The notes beneath the pieces were generated by a model, which was not told the DNA's origin, did not search any database, and saw only the letters and a list, made by a program, of their open reading frames with translations. Positions 36,483 to 45,444 of a stretch of DNA of 57,439 nucleotides are shown here, piece by piece. How positions within the stretch are numbered: the first letter of the stretch is position 1; each line of letters starts with the position of its first letter. The stretch is from assembly GCA_964518335.1 (NCBI GenBank), contig CAZFDT010000031.1, forward strand, positions 1 to 57,439. Reading direction: 5' to 3'. The translations under genes were made by a program, and so were the position numbers. This DNA comes from CAZFDT01 sp964518335. GTDB lineage: Bacteria; Planctomycetota; Phycisphaerae; Phycisphaerales; Phycisphaeraceae.

Positions 36483-37058
36483 ATGGCACGTAACATCGAA
36501 CTGCTGCTCACCGACAACGTCGATAACCTCGGCATCGTCGGCGACGTCGTCAAGGTCAAGCCCGGTTACGCCCGCAACTTCCTGTTGCCGCGCGGTCTGG
36601 CGACCAAGCCCACCCAGGGCGCGATCAACAAGCTCGCCGAACGCCGCAAACAGGTCGAGGAGGAACTCAAGCAGCGCCGTGCCGCGCAGGAGGCCCTGAT
36701 CGAGAAGCTCGAAGGCTTCGAGCTGACCATGAAGCGGTCGGCCAACGAACAGGGCGTGCTCTTCGGCGGCGTGTCGCAGCACGACATCTCGGCCGCGCTC
36801 AAGGAAGAGGGCTTTGCCGTCGAGGACCGCCATATCCGCATCGGTGAGTCGATCAAGCGCCTGGACAGCTATCCGATCCCGATCGTGCTGGCGTCCGATC
36901 TGAAGACCGAGATCAAGCTCTGGGTCGTGCGCGACCAGCCCCTGCCCGACGAGGAGGGCGAAGAGGAAGCCGAGGGCGAGATCGTCGAGGAGGCTCCTGC
37001 CGCTGAAGACAGGCCGCGCAAGGGTCGCAAGGGCAAGAAGGCCGACGACGAGGCGTAA
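36483..37058 (+). CDS. rplI: Ribosomal protein bL9
   Basis: 191 residues, with the N-terminal RNA-binding motif GDVVKVKPGYARNFLLPRGLA and the long central helix. An acidic/basic tail after residue about 150 (EEGEEEAEGE then KGRKGKKADDEA) is longer than usual. AAGGAC, 9 nt before the ATG, is the ribosome-binding site. Ends the operon; no clear terminator before the convergent pilB. Confidence 0.95.
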   Translation: MARNIELLLTDNVDNLGIVGDVVKVKPGYARNFLLPRGLATKPTQGAINKLAERRKQVEEELKQRRAAQEALIEKLEGFELTMKRSANEQGVLFGGVSQHDISAALKEEGFAVEDRHIRIGESIKRLDSYPIPIVLASDLKTEIKLWVVRDQPLPDEEGEEEAEGEIVEEAPAAEDRPRKGRKGKKADDEA

Positions 37059-37106
37059 CCCTCGCGCCGGCCCACTGTCACGCGAGCCTGGCCAAACGCC
37101 TGACGA

Positions 37107-38945
37107 TCAGATCGCGTTCTCGGTGACGCGAAGGACTTCGTCCACGGTGGTGAGACCGGCGGCGACTTTCTTGAACCCGTCCTCGCGGAGTGTCACCATG
37201 CCGCGCTCGATGCACATGCGGCGGAACTCGGTGACATTGGGGCTGCCGGCGATCTTGTCGCGGAGCATGTCGTCGAGGATGAGCAGTTCATAAAGGCCCA
37301 GGCGCCCGCTGTATCCGGTGCTGCGGCACTTGTCGCAGCCCTTGCCCACCCAGACCTGGTCGAGCGCCACGCCATGGCGGGCCAGATGCTCGGCGACGTG
37401 CTCGTTGGGGGGAACCTGCTCCTTGCAGTGCGAGCAGATCTTGCGGACGAGGCGCTGCGCCAGGCAGGCGTTGAGCGCGGCGCCGATGAGATAAGGCTCG
37501 ACGCCGATGTTGATCAGTCGGGTGACGCTGGACGGTGCGTCGTTGGTGTGGAGGGTGCTGAGCACGAGGTGCCCGGTGAGCGACGCCTGGATGGCGATGC
37601 GTGCCGTCTCACCGTCGCGGACTTCGCCGACCATAATGACGTCGGGGTCCTGGCGCAGCAGGGCGCGGAGGGCGGTGGCGAAGCCCATGCCGATTTTTTC
37701 GTGGGTCTGGACCTGTGCGATGCCGCCCAGGTGATACTCGACGGGGTCTTCGACGGTGGAGATGTTGAGCTTGGCGCGGTCCATCTGGGACAGCGAGGCG
37801 TAGAGCGTCGTGGTTTTGCCGCTGCCGGTGGGGCCGGTGACGAGCAGAATGCCGTGGGGCTGGTCGATCTGATGCTTCCAGATGGTGAGGGTGTCCTCGT
37901 CCATGCCCAGGTCGTCGAGGGGGACCTGGATGGAGCGTGTGTCGAGGATGCGCATGACGGCTTTTTCGCCGTGCGCGGTGGGCAGGGTGGACAGTCGCAA
38001 GTCGAGTTTGCGACCGTGGACGACGGCGCGGATGCGGCCGTCCTGCGGCAGGCGGCGCTCGGCGATGTCGAGGTTGGCCATGATCTTGAGGCGCGAGATG
38101 ATGGCCGCGTGCATGTGGTGCGGCGGGTTCATCGCGTCAAAGAGCACGCCGTCGATGCGATATCGCACCTGCAGCCGCTTCTCCTGCGGCTCGATGTGGA
38201 TGTCGCTGGCGCCTTCCTTCACCGCGTTGAAGATCACATAGTTGACGAAGCGGATGACGGGCGATTCGCCGGCGATCTTCTCGAGGTCGAGGTTCTCCTC
38301 CTTGGCCTCGACGACTTCGACGTCGTCTTCATCCATGCCGGCGATGATCTGGTCCACAGCTACGCCGTTATCCTCGCCCTCCTTGAAGCGCTCGACGATG
38401 GCGGCGATGTGATCGCGGCAGATCACCACGGGCTTGACGGCCAGACCCAGGCGATGACGCACCTCGTCGATGGTGACGAGGTTGTCGGGATGCGTCACGC
38501 CCAGCAGCAGCCGGTTGCCAAAAAGCCGCAGCGGCAGCACGCCCTGAGTCCGGCAGAAATCAACGCCCAGCTTGTCCAGGAACTTGTTGGTTTCAAACGT
38601 CCCGGTATCGAGCGACTCGAACGACAGCCCCGCCAGTTGGGCGACGGCGGCCTGGATCGCCGGCTCGGCGACGCCCATCTCGTACAATACGTCACCCAGC
38701 CGCTTGCCCGGCGTCTGCGATACCACCGTGCGGGCGTTGCTCAGTTGCTCGGCAGTCACGGCGCCGCTGCGCAGCAGCGTCTGCCCCAGGTCGGCGGCCG
38801 GCGACGCCTGCGGCTCGTCCTCGGGCGTCCACAGATCGCTCAGGGACTCACTTGAACGATAGATCGGAGTGGGGCGGTTCACCTTGTCGGACGCCGACGT
38901 TGCGTCTCGCACATCCGACACAGGTTTCAGATCGTTCGATGCCAT
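37107..38945 (-). CDS. pilB: PilB/GspE-type assembly ATPase
   Basis: 612 residues. Powers type IV pilus or type II pseudopilus assembly. N-terminal MshEN-like domain (GKRLGDVLYEMG), Walker A GPTGSGKTT, Walker B DPDVIMVGEVRD, and the zinc-binding CSHC...CDKC motif in the C-terminal part. 34 bp downstream of the pilP-like gene in a five-gene minus-strand operon (pilM-N-O-pilP-like-pilB). PilT (retraction), PilQ and major pilin genes are not visible here. Confidence 0.93.
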   Translation of the reverse strand: MASNDLKPVSDVRDATSASDKVNRPTPIYRSSESLSDLWTPEDEPQASPAADLGQTLLRSGAVTAEQLSNARTVVSQTPGKRLGDVLYEMGVAEPAIQAAVAQLAGLSFESLDTGTFETNKFLDKLGVDFCRTQGVLPLRLFGNRLLLGVTHPDNLVTIDEVRHRLGLAVKPVVICRDHIAAIVERFKEGEDNGVAVDQIIAGMDEDDVEVVEAKEENLDLEKIAGESPVIRFVNYVIFNAVKEGASDIHIEPQEKRLQVRYRIDGVLFDAMNPPHHMHAAIISRLKIMANLDIAERRLPQDGRIRAVVHGRKLDLRLSTLPTAHGEKAVMRILDTRSIQVPLDDLGMDEDTLTIWKHQIDQPHGILLVTGPTGSGKTTTLYASLSQMDRAKLNISTVEDPVEYHLGGIAQVQTHEKIGMGFATALRALLRQDPDVIMVGEVRDGETARIAIQASLTGHLVLSTLHTNDAPSSVTRLINIGVEPYLIGAALNACLAQRLVRKICSHCKEQVPPNEHVAEHLARHGVALDQVWVGKGCDKCRSTGYSGRLGLYELLILDDMLRDKIAGSPNVTEFRRMCIERGMVTLREDGFKKVAAGLTTVDEVLRVTENAI

Positions 38946-38979
38946 GGAGCCTCCCGCGGCTTGCGTGTCCCGGCCGCGG

Positions 38980-39726
38980 TCAGCGTCGCGGCCCGCTGTC
39001 CATCTGCAGCGTGAATTCCTGGCCCTCGGCAGTCAACTTGACGCTGAGGCTCTCGATTTTGGCGATGGTGAACGGGCCGATCTTCTGTCCTTCGCGGCAG
39101 ATCTCGTCGTTGATGACCGCCACATTGGGCCGGCCCTTCATGATGGTCTGCAGCCGGAGCTTGGCGAACTCCGCCTGCAGCTTGGCCAGGCGCTGGGCGG
39201 CGCCGGTATCGATCTGCACCATGGGCCCGCCTTCCGTCGCCACGTGAACCATGGCCAGGCGGAAAGGGTTCTTCTTGACGTACTCGATCGGCACCTGTTT
39301 CTGCGTGTAGTCCACGTTGAACATGCGACCCAGCTCGCCAGCATCGTCGCGGATCGACTGAATGTGGCGCGCATGCAGCGGGGCATCGGGCGACATGGCT
39401 TCCGGACTGCTCAACTGGATCAGCGTCTGCTCGATTTTCTGGACGATCTCGCGGTCTGCGCCGGCGTCGATGCCCGTGCCCGAACCCATCTTCATCACCA
39501 GGAGCAGGCCCGCGGCCACGACGAACGCCGCCACCACCAGCATGGTGCCCTGGCTGAACATGCGGTTGGCGGGCTTGATGGCGGTGATCTCCAGATCAGC
39601 CGCTTCGGGCAAACCCTCGGGCCGCACGATGCCGCCCAGTAAGGGCATCGTCGGGGCCTCGTCTTCCACGACCGACGCCGTTCGCTCGGCAGACTGCTTC
39701 GGCTTGTCAAACGCCATATCGTTCAT
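38980..39726 (-). CDS. Pilus-assembly protein in the pilP position
   Basis: 248 residues: a cytoplasmic head, one membrane helix (residues about 60-80, TMLVVAAFVVAAGLLLVMKM) and a periplasmic part ending in GRPNVAVINDEICREGQKIGP and SLSVKL. The last block resembles the beta-domain of PilP/GspC-like proteins (short strand, REGxxIG turn). Not enough to name it pilP; position between pilO and pilB supports an alignment-complex role. Confidence 0.6.
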   Translation of the reverse strand: MNDMAFDKPKQSAERTASVVEDEAPTMPLLGGIVRPEGLPEAADLEITAIKPANRMFSQGTMLVVAAFVVAAGLLLVMKMGSGTGIDAGADREIVQKIEQTLIQLSSPEAMSPDAPLHARHIQSIRDDAGELGRMFNVDYTQKQVPIEYVKKNPFRLAMVHVATEGGPMVQIDTGAAQRLAKLQAEFAKLRLQTIMKGRPNVAVINDEICREGQKIGPFTIAKIESLSVKLTAEGQEFTLQMDSGPRR

Positions 39727-39745
39727 CGAACCCTCGCAATTCCTG

Positions 39746-40297
39746 TCAGCCGGTGATCTTGGCCACGGGCGTCGAGTCGAAGAAGATGCTCAGCACCATC
39801 TCCGCGCTCATATGGCCCTCGGCGGTCCGCTCCTTCACGAGCTTCATCTTGGGCATGCGTGTGATTCGCGGCAGCTTCTCCAGTGCCAGCATGAAGCTGT
39901 AGAACCCGTCGAAATCACCGTTGATCGTCATTCGGATGGGCAGCTCGGCGTAGCTGGCGGTTGTGACGGGCTTGTCCGTCTGCACGCGCTGCGGCTTGAG
40001 CTGGTTCTTGGCCGCCAGTTCCCACACTTCCTTGAGGATCACTTCCACCTCGCGCTCGGCGGGCAGCTTCTGCTCGAACACCGCGATGGCACGGGTGAGC
40101 TTGTCGATCTCGCCGCCCAGGTCGGCTTCCTTGACCATGGCCTGCTCGAGCTGACGCAGCTTGCCCTGCCAGGTGTTCACGTCGCTGCGGATTTCCACGA
40201 TCTTGCCGTTCATCTTCTGCAGCGGCCACACATAGACGAGCACGGGCATCGCCATCAGCAGCGCCACGAATATGAACTCTCGGATGCCGAATCGCAT
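39746..40297 (-). CDS. pilO: PilO-like pilus alignment protein
   Basis: 183 residues. Membrane anchor near residues 9-26 followed by a coiled-coil (IRSDVNTWQGKLRQLEQAM) and a ferredoxin-like C-terminal domain: FDGFYSFMLALEKLPRITRM is characteristic of PilO. Forms the inner-membrane alignment complex with PilM and PilN. Its start is 34 bp after pilN. Confidence 0.85.
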   Translation of the reverse strand: MRFGIREFIFVALLMAMPVLVYVWPLQKMNGKIVEIRSDVNTWQGKLRQLEQAMVKEADLGGEIDKLTRAIAVFEQKLPAEREVEVILKEVWELAAKNQLKPQRVQTDKPVTTASYAELPIRMTINGDFDGFYSFMLALEKLPRITRMPKMKLVKERTAEGHMSAEMVLSIFFDSTPVAKITG

Positions 40298-40331
40298 GGG
40301 AACTCCTCTCGTCAGATCGCCTCGGCCCTTC

Positions 40332-41132
40332 TCACTCCGCGCCTGTGGCGTCGCTCACCGAGGTCGCATCATCGGTGGGCATGACCAGTTCGCCTTCGCT
40401 GTTGATCTGAATCTTTCCGCCCATCGGGTTCTGCTTCAGCTCGCGTTTGACCAGCGTCGGCTCCACGGTCGTGATATCGATCTCCTGGTTGATCACCAGC
40501 TCGATGCGGAACTTGCGCATCGTCTGGTCATCGACGATGGTCGCCTCGGTCACGAGCAGGTTCACGTCGGTGAACATCTCGTGGCGGTTGAGCGCGGTAA
40601 TGAACTGGGCCACCTGAACGTCCGTCGGCGCCACGCCGGTGATCGCCATGGTCACCTGCGTCGGCGGCACCTCTACCTCCTCGGCTTCAGCGGCGGTTCG
40701 GTTGCGGGCCGCCTCCTTGGCTCGCTCCATCGCCGTCTTGGGCTTGGGCGTCATGTCACGCACGATCCGCGTGTCCAGCTCCAGGTCCATCAGGCTCAAC
40801 GCCGTGGGCATGTTGTTGATCACTTCCGCCAGGATCACGCTGCGCGGCACGCGCTCGATGAGCATCGACGTGAGTCTGGCCTTGCGCATCATCTGGGCCT
40901 TGCGAATCTTGAGCTCCTCGAGCTGTTCGATGCGACGGGCCGCGTCCTCGACCTGGCGGCGCGTGGTGCGGTGCAGCGCCTCGGCCTCCGAAAGCTGTCG
41001 CTTCTTGACCAGAAACGCGCCCACCGTGCCCACCAGCACGACGACGAACAGCGTCAGGCAGATGATGTTGGTCCTTCGTTCGAGCCGGGACTGCAGGTAG
41101 TCCTCGGGAAGGAAGCTCATGTTTTTGGGCAT
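40332..41132 (-). CDS. pilN: PilN-like pilus alignment protein
   Basis: 266 residues. Short cytoplasmic N-terminus MSFLPEDYL (binds the PilM groove in the family), membrane helix about 22-43, coiled coil and periplasmic fold (GVAPTDVQVAQFITALNRHEMF). An Ala/Glu-rich linker around 150-170 is longer than typical. PilM is upstream. Confidence 0.85.
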   Translation of the reverse strand: MPKNMSFLPEDYLQSRLERRTNIICLTLFVVVLVGTVGAFLVKKRQLSEAEALHRTTRRQVEDAARRIEQLEELKIRKAQMMRKARLTSMLIERVPRSVILAEVINNMPTALSLMDLELDTRIVRDMTPKPKTAMERAKEAARNRTAAEAEEVEVPPTQVTMAITGVAPTDVQVAQFITALNRHEMFTDVNLLVTEATIVDDQTMRKFRIELVINQEIDITTVEPTLVKRELKQNPMGGKIQINSEGELVMPTDDATSVSDATGAE

Positions 41133-41185
41133 GGGACGCTCCAGGCCTCAATCAGGAACGGGACCGGCGGTCCCGGCTTGATGAG

Positions 41186-42406
41186 TCAAAGGTTGGCCTC
41201 GCTCAGGCACAGGCCCATGGGCACAGCCCAGCCGGGCTGGGGCTGACGCATGTCCACTCCGATCGGCGGCTGCGCCTGACTGACACGGACCATCCGTGCC
41301 AAGGGGTCGCCCAGTTGCGCGCCGATCCGCAGGACCCGCGCGATCTTCTGACACAGCGCCACCTGACGAGACTCGCCGCCAAGGAAGACCAGTTTCTCGA
41401 TCGGTCGATCGGGGAACAGGCTGGCGTGATAACGCACGCTCAACTGCAACTCATCAACCAGCAGGTCGATCACGTCGCTGGCATTGGCGACATCCAATTC
41501 AGTTTCCGAATTCGTTTCGGCGGCGGCGACCTGCGCGTCGAGCACCGCCAGGCCCGATCCGACGGCCGGACCGGTCTGCGATGATCCCGACCCGCGTCGC
41601 TGTACCCCCACCCCAGCGACGCGGGTCGCCTCCTCCATCGTCATCGACACGGCGGCTTCCTGCCCCACCTGCATCATCCGTTCCTCACGGGCCTGCGCAA
41701 ACGCCACGTTCCGCTGCGACGCATAGGCGCGCGTGAAGTGGTCGCCGGCGGCATGGATCGTCTTGGCAAACACCGCCTCGCTGCCGTGGGCGATCACGAG
41801 CTTGGTCGTCGCGCCGCCGACGTCGATGAAACAGGTCGTTCGCTGTGTGTCGTCCTTGCGGCGATACAGGTGGGCAAACGCTCGGACCATCGCCAGGTGC
41901 TCGCCATGCATGCCAACGACATCGAGCTTGGCGCGGTGCGCGGTTTCGATGTGGCGCAGGACTGCTTCACGACTGGCGGCAAAGCAAAGCACCTGCTGCT
42001 TGGCGCTGCCGTCGCGCACGATCTGGCCCACCTGGAAACTGCGGATCACCATCCGGGCGGGATCGACGTTGAGTCGTTGCCTCAGGTGGATGCCGATCTG
42101 CTCATCGATGTCCTCGTGATCGGCTTTGGCGATCTCGAAGTGGGTCGCCAGCGTCTGCGTGGCGGGAATAGAGCAGATGGCGCGGCGGCCTTTGAAGCCG
42201 TTGCTCTTGACGAGCGAGCGCAGGGTTTCGGTGAGGAACGTGTGCCGCAGCGACGGGTCCTTGCGGGCCTCTTCGGGAACCTGCACGGCGGCGGCGGCCA
42301 CCATCTGCGGCGGGTCGGTCGGCACGACCTGCAGCAACTTCAGCGTGTCGCCGCCGAAATCGACGGCAATCGGTGAGTAACGCGTTTTGGACAGGCCCCA
42401 AGCCAT
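41186..42406 (-). CDS. pilM: PilM-like actin-fold pilus protein
   Basis: 406 residues, cytoplasmic actin/FtsA-like fold. VDFGGDTLKLLQVV at the N-terminus, FIDVGGATTKLVIA in the middle and KLVFLGGESRQV nearer the C-terminus are the nucleotide-binding strands. A low-complexity loop around residue 270-300 (GVQRRGSGSSQTGP) is unusual. First gene of the pil operon. ATG 42406 was preferred over an upstream in-frame start because the conserved strand begins soon after it. Confidence 0.88.
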   Translation of the reverse strand: MAWGLSKTRYSPIAVDFGGDTLKLLQVVPTDPPQMVAAAAVQVPEEARKDPSLRHTFLTETLRSLVKSNGFKGRRAICSIPATQTLATHFEIAKADHEDIDEQIGIHLRQRLNVDPARMVIRSFQVGQIVRDGSAKQQVLCFAASREAVLRHIETAHRAKLDVVGMHGEHLAMVRAFAHLYRRKDDTQRTTCFIDVGGATTKLVIAHGSEAVFAKTIHAAGDHFTRAYASQRNVAFAQAREERMMQVGQEAAVSMTMEEATRVAGVGVQRRGSGSSQTGPAVGSGLAVLDAQVAAAETNSETELDVANASDVIDLLVDELQLSVRYHASLFPDRPIEKLVFLGGESRQVALCQKIARVLRIGAQLGDPLARMVRVSQAQPPIGVDMRQPQPGWAVPMGLCLSEANL

Positions 42407-42655
42407 AGGGTGTTCACCGCCTCTCCACCGCTCCACGCCTGTCCCATGCCCCGCATACGCCGGCGCATGCACCCACCCTGGACCCAAGGGCCCGGAACTG
42501 GAGCTTCCCCTCCAACATCGACGCGATAACCGTGGAGGTTTAGGCCGTCGCCGCGCCTTGGAAACCTTATCCAGACGTTACAGACGGCACGGCGGCGCCG
42601 TGAGGGGAGAGTCGTCAAGCCAACCGCTACTCCTCACCACTCACTCATCCCCCGC

Positions 42656-42661
42656 TATCAT
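42656..42661 (+). promoter_or_regulatory. -10-like box TATCAT before hslU
   Basis: TATCAT ends 9 nt before ATG 42671. An internal Met at 42695 matches the usual HslU N-terminus (MTPRQIV) with a weak GGAA upstream, so the start could be either. Confidence 0.38.
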
Positions 42662-42670
42662 CTAGCCCGC

Positions 42671-44059
42671 ATGCAAACCCCAACGCCCGGAAACATGACT
42701 CCCCGGCAGATTGTCACGGAGCTGGACCGCTACATCATCGGCCAGGCCGACGCCAAGCGGGCGGTGGCCGTGGCCATCCGCAATCGCTGGCGGCGGCAAC
42801 AGCTTGACGCCAAGATGGCGAGCGAGGTGTATCCCAAAAACATCGTGATGATCGGACCCACCGGCGTGGGCAAGACCGAGATCGCCCGCCGCCTGGCGAC
42901 GCTCACCGGCGCCCCGTTCATCAAGGTCGAGGCCAGCAAGTTCACCGAGGTGGGCTATCACGGCCGCGACGTCGAGTCGATGGTGCGCGACCTGCTGGAG
43001 CAGGCCATCGGCATGGTGCGCGGCGAGCAGGCCAGGCTCGTCACCGAGAAGGCGGAGGCCGCGGCGATCGATCGCCTGGTCGATCTGCTGTTGCCGGGTT
43101 CGGACAAGGTCGGATCGGAGCCGGTGAACACCGAGGACGGCTACGAGCGACGCCAGCACACGCGGGATCGCCTCCGCGATCAGGTCATCGCCGGCAAGCT
43201 CGACGAACGCGATGTGGAGCTGACCATCACCCGCAAGCCGATCACCGGCGTCATGTTCGCCAACATGGGCCTGGACCAGATGGATCCGGACATGGCCAAC
43301 ATGCTGGAGAAGCTGGTCCCGGAGCAGAGCAAGCGCCGCCGCACCAGCGTCGCCGAGGCCCGGCGCATCCTCGTCGAGGAGGAAACCGACAAGCTGCTGG
43401 ACCGCGACAAGATTGTCGCCGAGGCGGTCCGTCGCACGGAGGAGTCGGGGATCATCTTCCTCGACGAGATCGACAAGATCGCCACCCCCGGGGGCAGCGG
43501 CGAGGGCAAGCCCGGCGGAGGCGGCCCGGACGTGTCGCGCCAAGGCGTGCAGCGCGACCTGCTGCCGATCGTCGAAGGGTCGGCCGTCAGCACCCGCCAC
43601 GGCGTGGTCAACACCGATCACATTCTGTTTGTCGCCGCGGGCGCCTTTCACAGTGCTGCAGTGAGCGACCTGATGCCGGAGCTGCAGGGGCGCTTCCCCA
43701 TTCGCGTTGAGCTGTTGCCGCTGACGCGAGATGATTTCATCCGCATCCTCACCGAGCCGGACTCGGCGCTGACCAGGCAGCAACAGGCGCTGCTGGGCGT
43801 GGAGGGGCTGACGGTGAAGTTCGAGTCCGGCGCGATCGACGCGATCGCCGACCTGGCCGCGGAAGCCAACGCCACACTGGAGAACATCGGGGCCCGCCGC
43901 CTGATGACGATCGTGGAGAAAGTCTTCGAGCAGGTGAACTTCGACGCCCCGGAGATGACAGCACGAGGCGAAGCGGTCCTGTCGGTTACCGCCGCCTACG
44001 TCCGCGAGCAGGTCGCCGCGATCGTGAAAGATCGGGATTTGTCGAAGTTCGTGCTGTAA
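42671..44059 (+). CDS. hslU: HslU, ATPase of HslUV protease
   Basis: AAA+ unfoldase of 462 residues. Starts with MTPRQIVTELDRYIIGQ from residue 9; Walker A GPTGVGKT, Walker B GIIFLDEIDKIA, the I domain (about 110-240) and the C-terminal tail DLSKFVL needed for docking to HslV are intact. hslV is not adjacent, so the peptidase must be elsewhere or missing. ATG 42671 has TATCAT 9 nt upstream; Met at 42695 is an alternative start. Confidence 0.94.
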   Translation: MQTPTPGNMTPRQIVTELDRYIIGQADAKRAVAVAIRNRWRRQQLDAKMASEVYPKNIVMIGPTGVGKTEIARRLATLTGAPFIKVEASKFTEVGYHGRDVESMVRDLLEQAIGMVRGEQARLVTEKAEAAAIDRLVDLLLPGSDKVGSEPVNTEDGYERRQHTRDRLRDQVIAGKLDERDVELTITRKPITGVMFANMGLDQMDPDMANMLEKLVPEQSKRRRTSVAEARRILVEEETDKLLDRDKIVAEAVRRTEESGIIFLDEIDKIATPGGSGEGKPGGGGPDVSRQGVQRDLLPIVEGSAVSTRHGVVNTDHILFVAAGAFHSAAVSDLMPELQGRFPIRVELLPLTRDDFIRILTEPDSALTRQQQALLGVEGLTVKFESGAIDAIADLAAEANATLENIGARRLMTIVEKVFEQVNFDAPEMTARGEAVLSVTAAYVREQVAAIVKDRDLSKFVL

Positions 44060-44376
44060 GGTGGTCCATTTCCAGATGCATCACCAGCACGCGTGGCAGG
44101 TGTGTGGCTCGGTGATAGACCTGCTTGCGACGTCGTGGTCAGGTGGCTGGCCACGGTTCTTCCGGGTGCAATCCATCCCGCACCATTTGCTGTCCTCGGT
44201 AATCGGTCACGCGTCGACGCGACCATGCTTCATGGACGTTCAAGGCCGCGAGTACCGGGGCCGAGGCCTCGGGGGTTTCCTCGCGCCAGTCGTGGGAGAT
44301 GCTGGGTTTCACAGCCGTATTGCAGCGCGTGGGGGCTCGCTCGGCAGAATCGCTTGAGTGAGTCTGCCCGCACGGG
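44060..44376. other. Gene-free region after hslU with one short open frame
   Basis: 317 bp between the convergent hslU and potD genes. A minus-strand frame at 44139-44312 (57 codons, GTG start) contains SHDWREETPEAS, which looks like the N-terminus of a small protein family I faintly recall from planctomycetes and cyanobacteria, but the rest does not continue it. A degenerate REP is at 44343. I read the region as debris of an old insertion. Confidence 0.4.
44343..44368 (+). repeat. Degenerate REP palindrome
   Basis: 26 nt matching the REP near the RAYT gene at 21 of 26 positions: GGCAGA, then AT, CGCTTGAG, then AGTCTGCC. A diverged fourth copy, about 26 kb from the transposase gene. Confidence 0.6.
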
Positions 44377-45423
44377 TCACCGTGATTTCACCGCGGTCCA
44401 CACCTCGTCGTAAAGACGTGTCGCCTCGCCCACGTCCTGGAGGAACTCCATGCGGCCCATGGTCTCGTCGTCGGGGTAGATCGCAGGGTTCGTGCGGGCC
44501 TCCTCATCGATCAGTTCCAGCGACTTTTCGATCGGCGTGGCGAACATGTTGAAGTCGGAGAGCTTGGCGTTGTTGGCCGGATCGAGGAGGAAGTTCATGA
44601 ACTGGTGGGCGGCGTCCGGATTCTTTGCGCCGGCGGTCAGAAGCATGAGGTCGATCCACAGCAGGCCGCCCTCTTTGGGCACGGCGAACTTGACGGACTC
44701 CTTTTCCTCCTGGGCCCGCAGCGCCTCGCCGTTATAGACCACGGCCAGCGCCGCCTGCCCGGCGAGGATTTTGTTCTTGCCACCCACGCTGCCGTCGAAT
44801 CCGACGCACTTGGGACTCTTCTTGGCGTCGAGGATGAGCTTGCCCGCGGCCTTGACGTCGTCGGGCTTGGTGCTGTTGGCGCTGTGGCCCAGGTGCTTGA
44901 GCGCCACGCCCATCTGATCGCGCAGCGTGTCGATGAGGATGAACGATCCCGGCGCGTCGCCGCCGAAGATCACGCTCCACGATGGCGTGTCGTCCAGCGT
45001 CACCTTCTCCGAGTCCCACATCAGGCCGACCGTTCCCCACTGGTACGGCACGGCGAACTTGCCTTGCGGATCGTAAGGGGCGTTCTTGAACTGCTTCTTG
45101 ACGCCCGCCAGGTTGGGAACCTTGCCCGCGTCGATCGGCTGAACGAGCTTGAGCGCGATCATCGCCTGCAGCGACTCGTTGGACGCCACGACGATGTCGA
45201 ACTGACGCGTGCCACCCGCGGCCTGCAGCTTCGACATCATCTGCTCTGTGGACTCGAACAACGAGATGTTGACCTTGACGCCCGTCTCTTTCTCGAAGGC
45301 CTCAACCAGCTCGGGGTCGATGTATTCGGACCAGATGAACAGATTCAGCTCGGCGGCACTTGCCTTCAGCGACGAGAGCAGCATTCCGCCAGCCACGACC
45401 GCAAACACCAGTACGTTACGCAT
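44377..45423 (-). CDS. potD: Spermidine/putrescine ABC transporter substrate-binding protein
   Basis: 348 residues, Sec signal peptide (VFAVVAGGMLLSSLKASAA) then the mature binding protein: NLFIWSEYIDPELVEAFEKE, FDIVVASNESL, VPYQWGTVGLMWD and the IYPDDE segment are PotD-like. Periplasmic. Last gene of potABCD, 21 bp after potC. Specificity for spermidine or putrescine is not decidable from motifs. Confidence 0.93.
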   Translation of the reverse strand: MRNVLVFAVVAGGMLLSSLKASAAELNLFIWSEYIDPELVEAFEKETGVKVNISLFESTEQMMSKLQAAGGTRQFDIVVASNESLQAMIALKLVQPIDAGKVPNLAGVKKQFKNAPYDPQGKFAVPYQWGTVGLMWDSEKVTLDDTPSWSVIFGGDAPGSFILIDTLRDQMGVALKHLGHSANSTKPDDVKAAGKLILDAKKSPKCVGFDGSVGGKNKILAGQAALAVVYNGEALRAQEEKESVKFAVPKEGGLLWIDLMLLTAGAKNPDAAHQFMNFLLDPANNAKLSDFNMFATPIEKSLELIDEEARTNPAIYPDDETMGRMEFLQDVGEATRLYDEVWTAVKSR

Positions 45424-45444
45424 GTCACATCTCCTGGAGGGGGT

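Noticed and set aside
37061..37086. Hairpin CTCGCG/CGCGAG after rplI as a terminator
   Set aside because: Stem is only 6 bp and no T-run follows.
44139..44312. 57-codon frame as a real gene
   Set aside because: Only the first third resembles anything, there is no ribosome-binding site, and it sits in a gap with a decayed REP; kept as debris.
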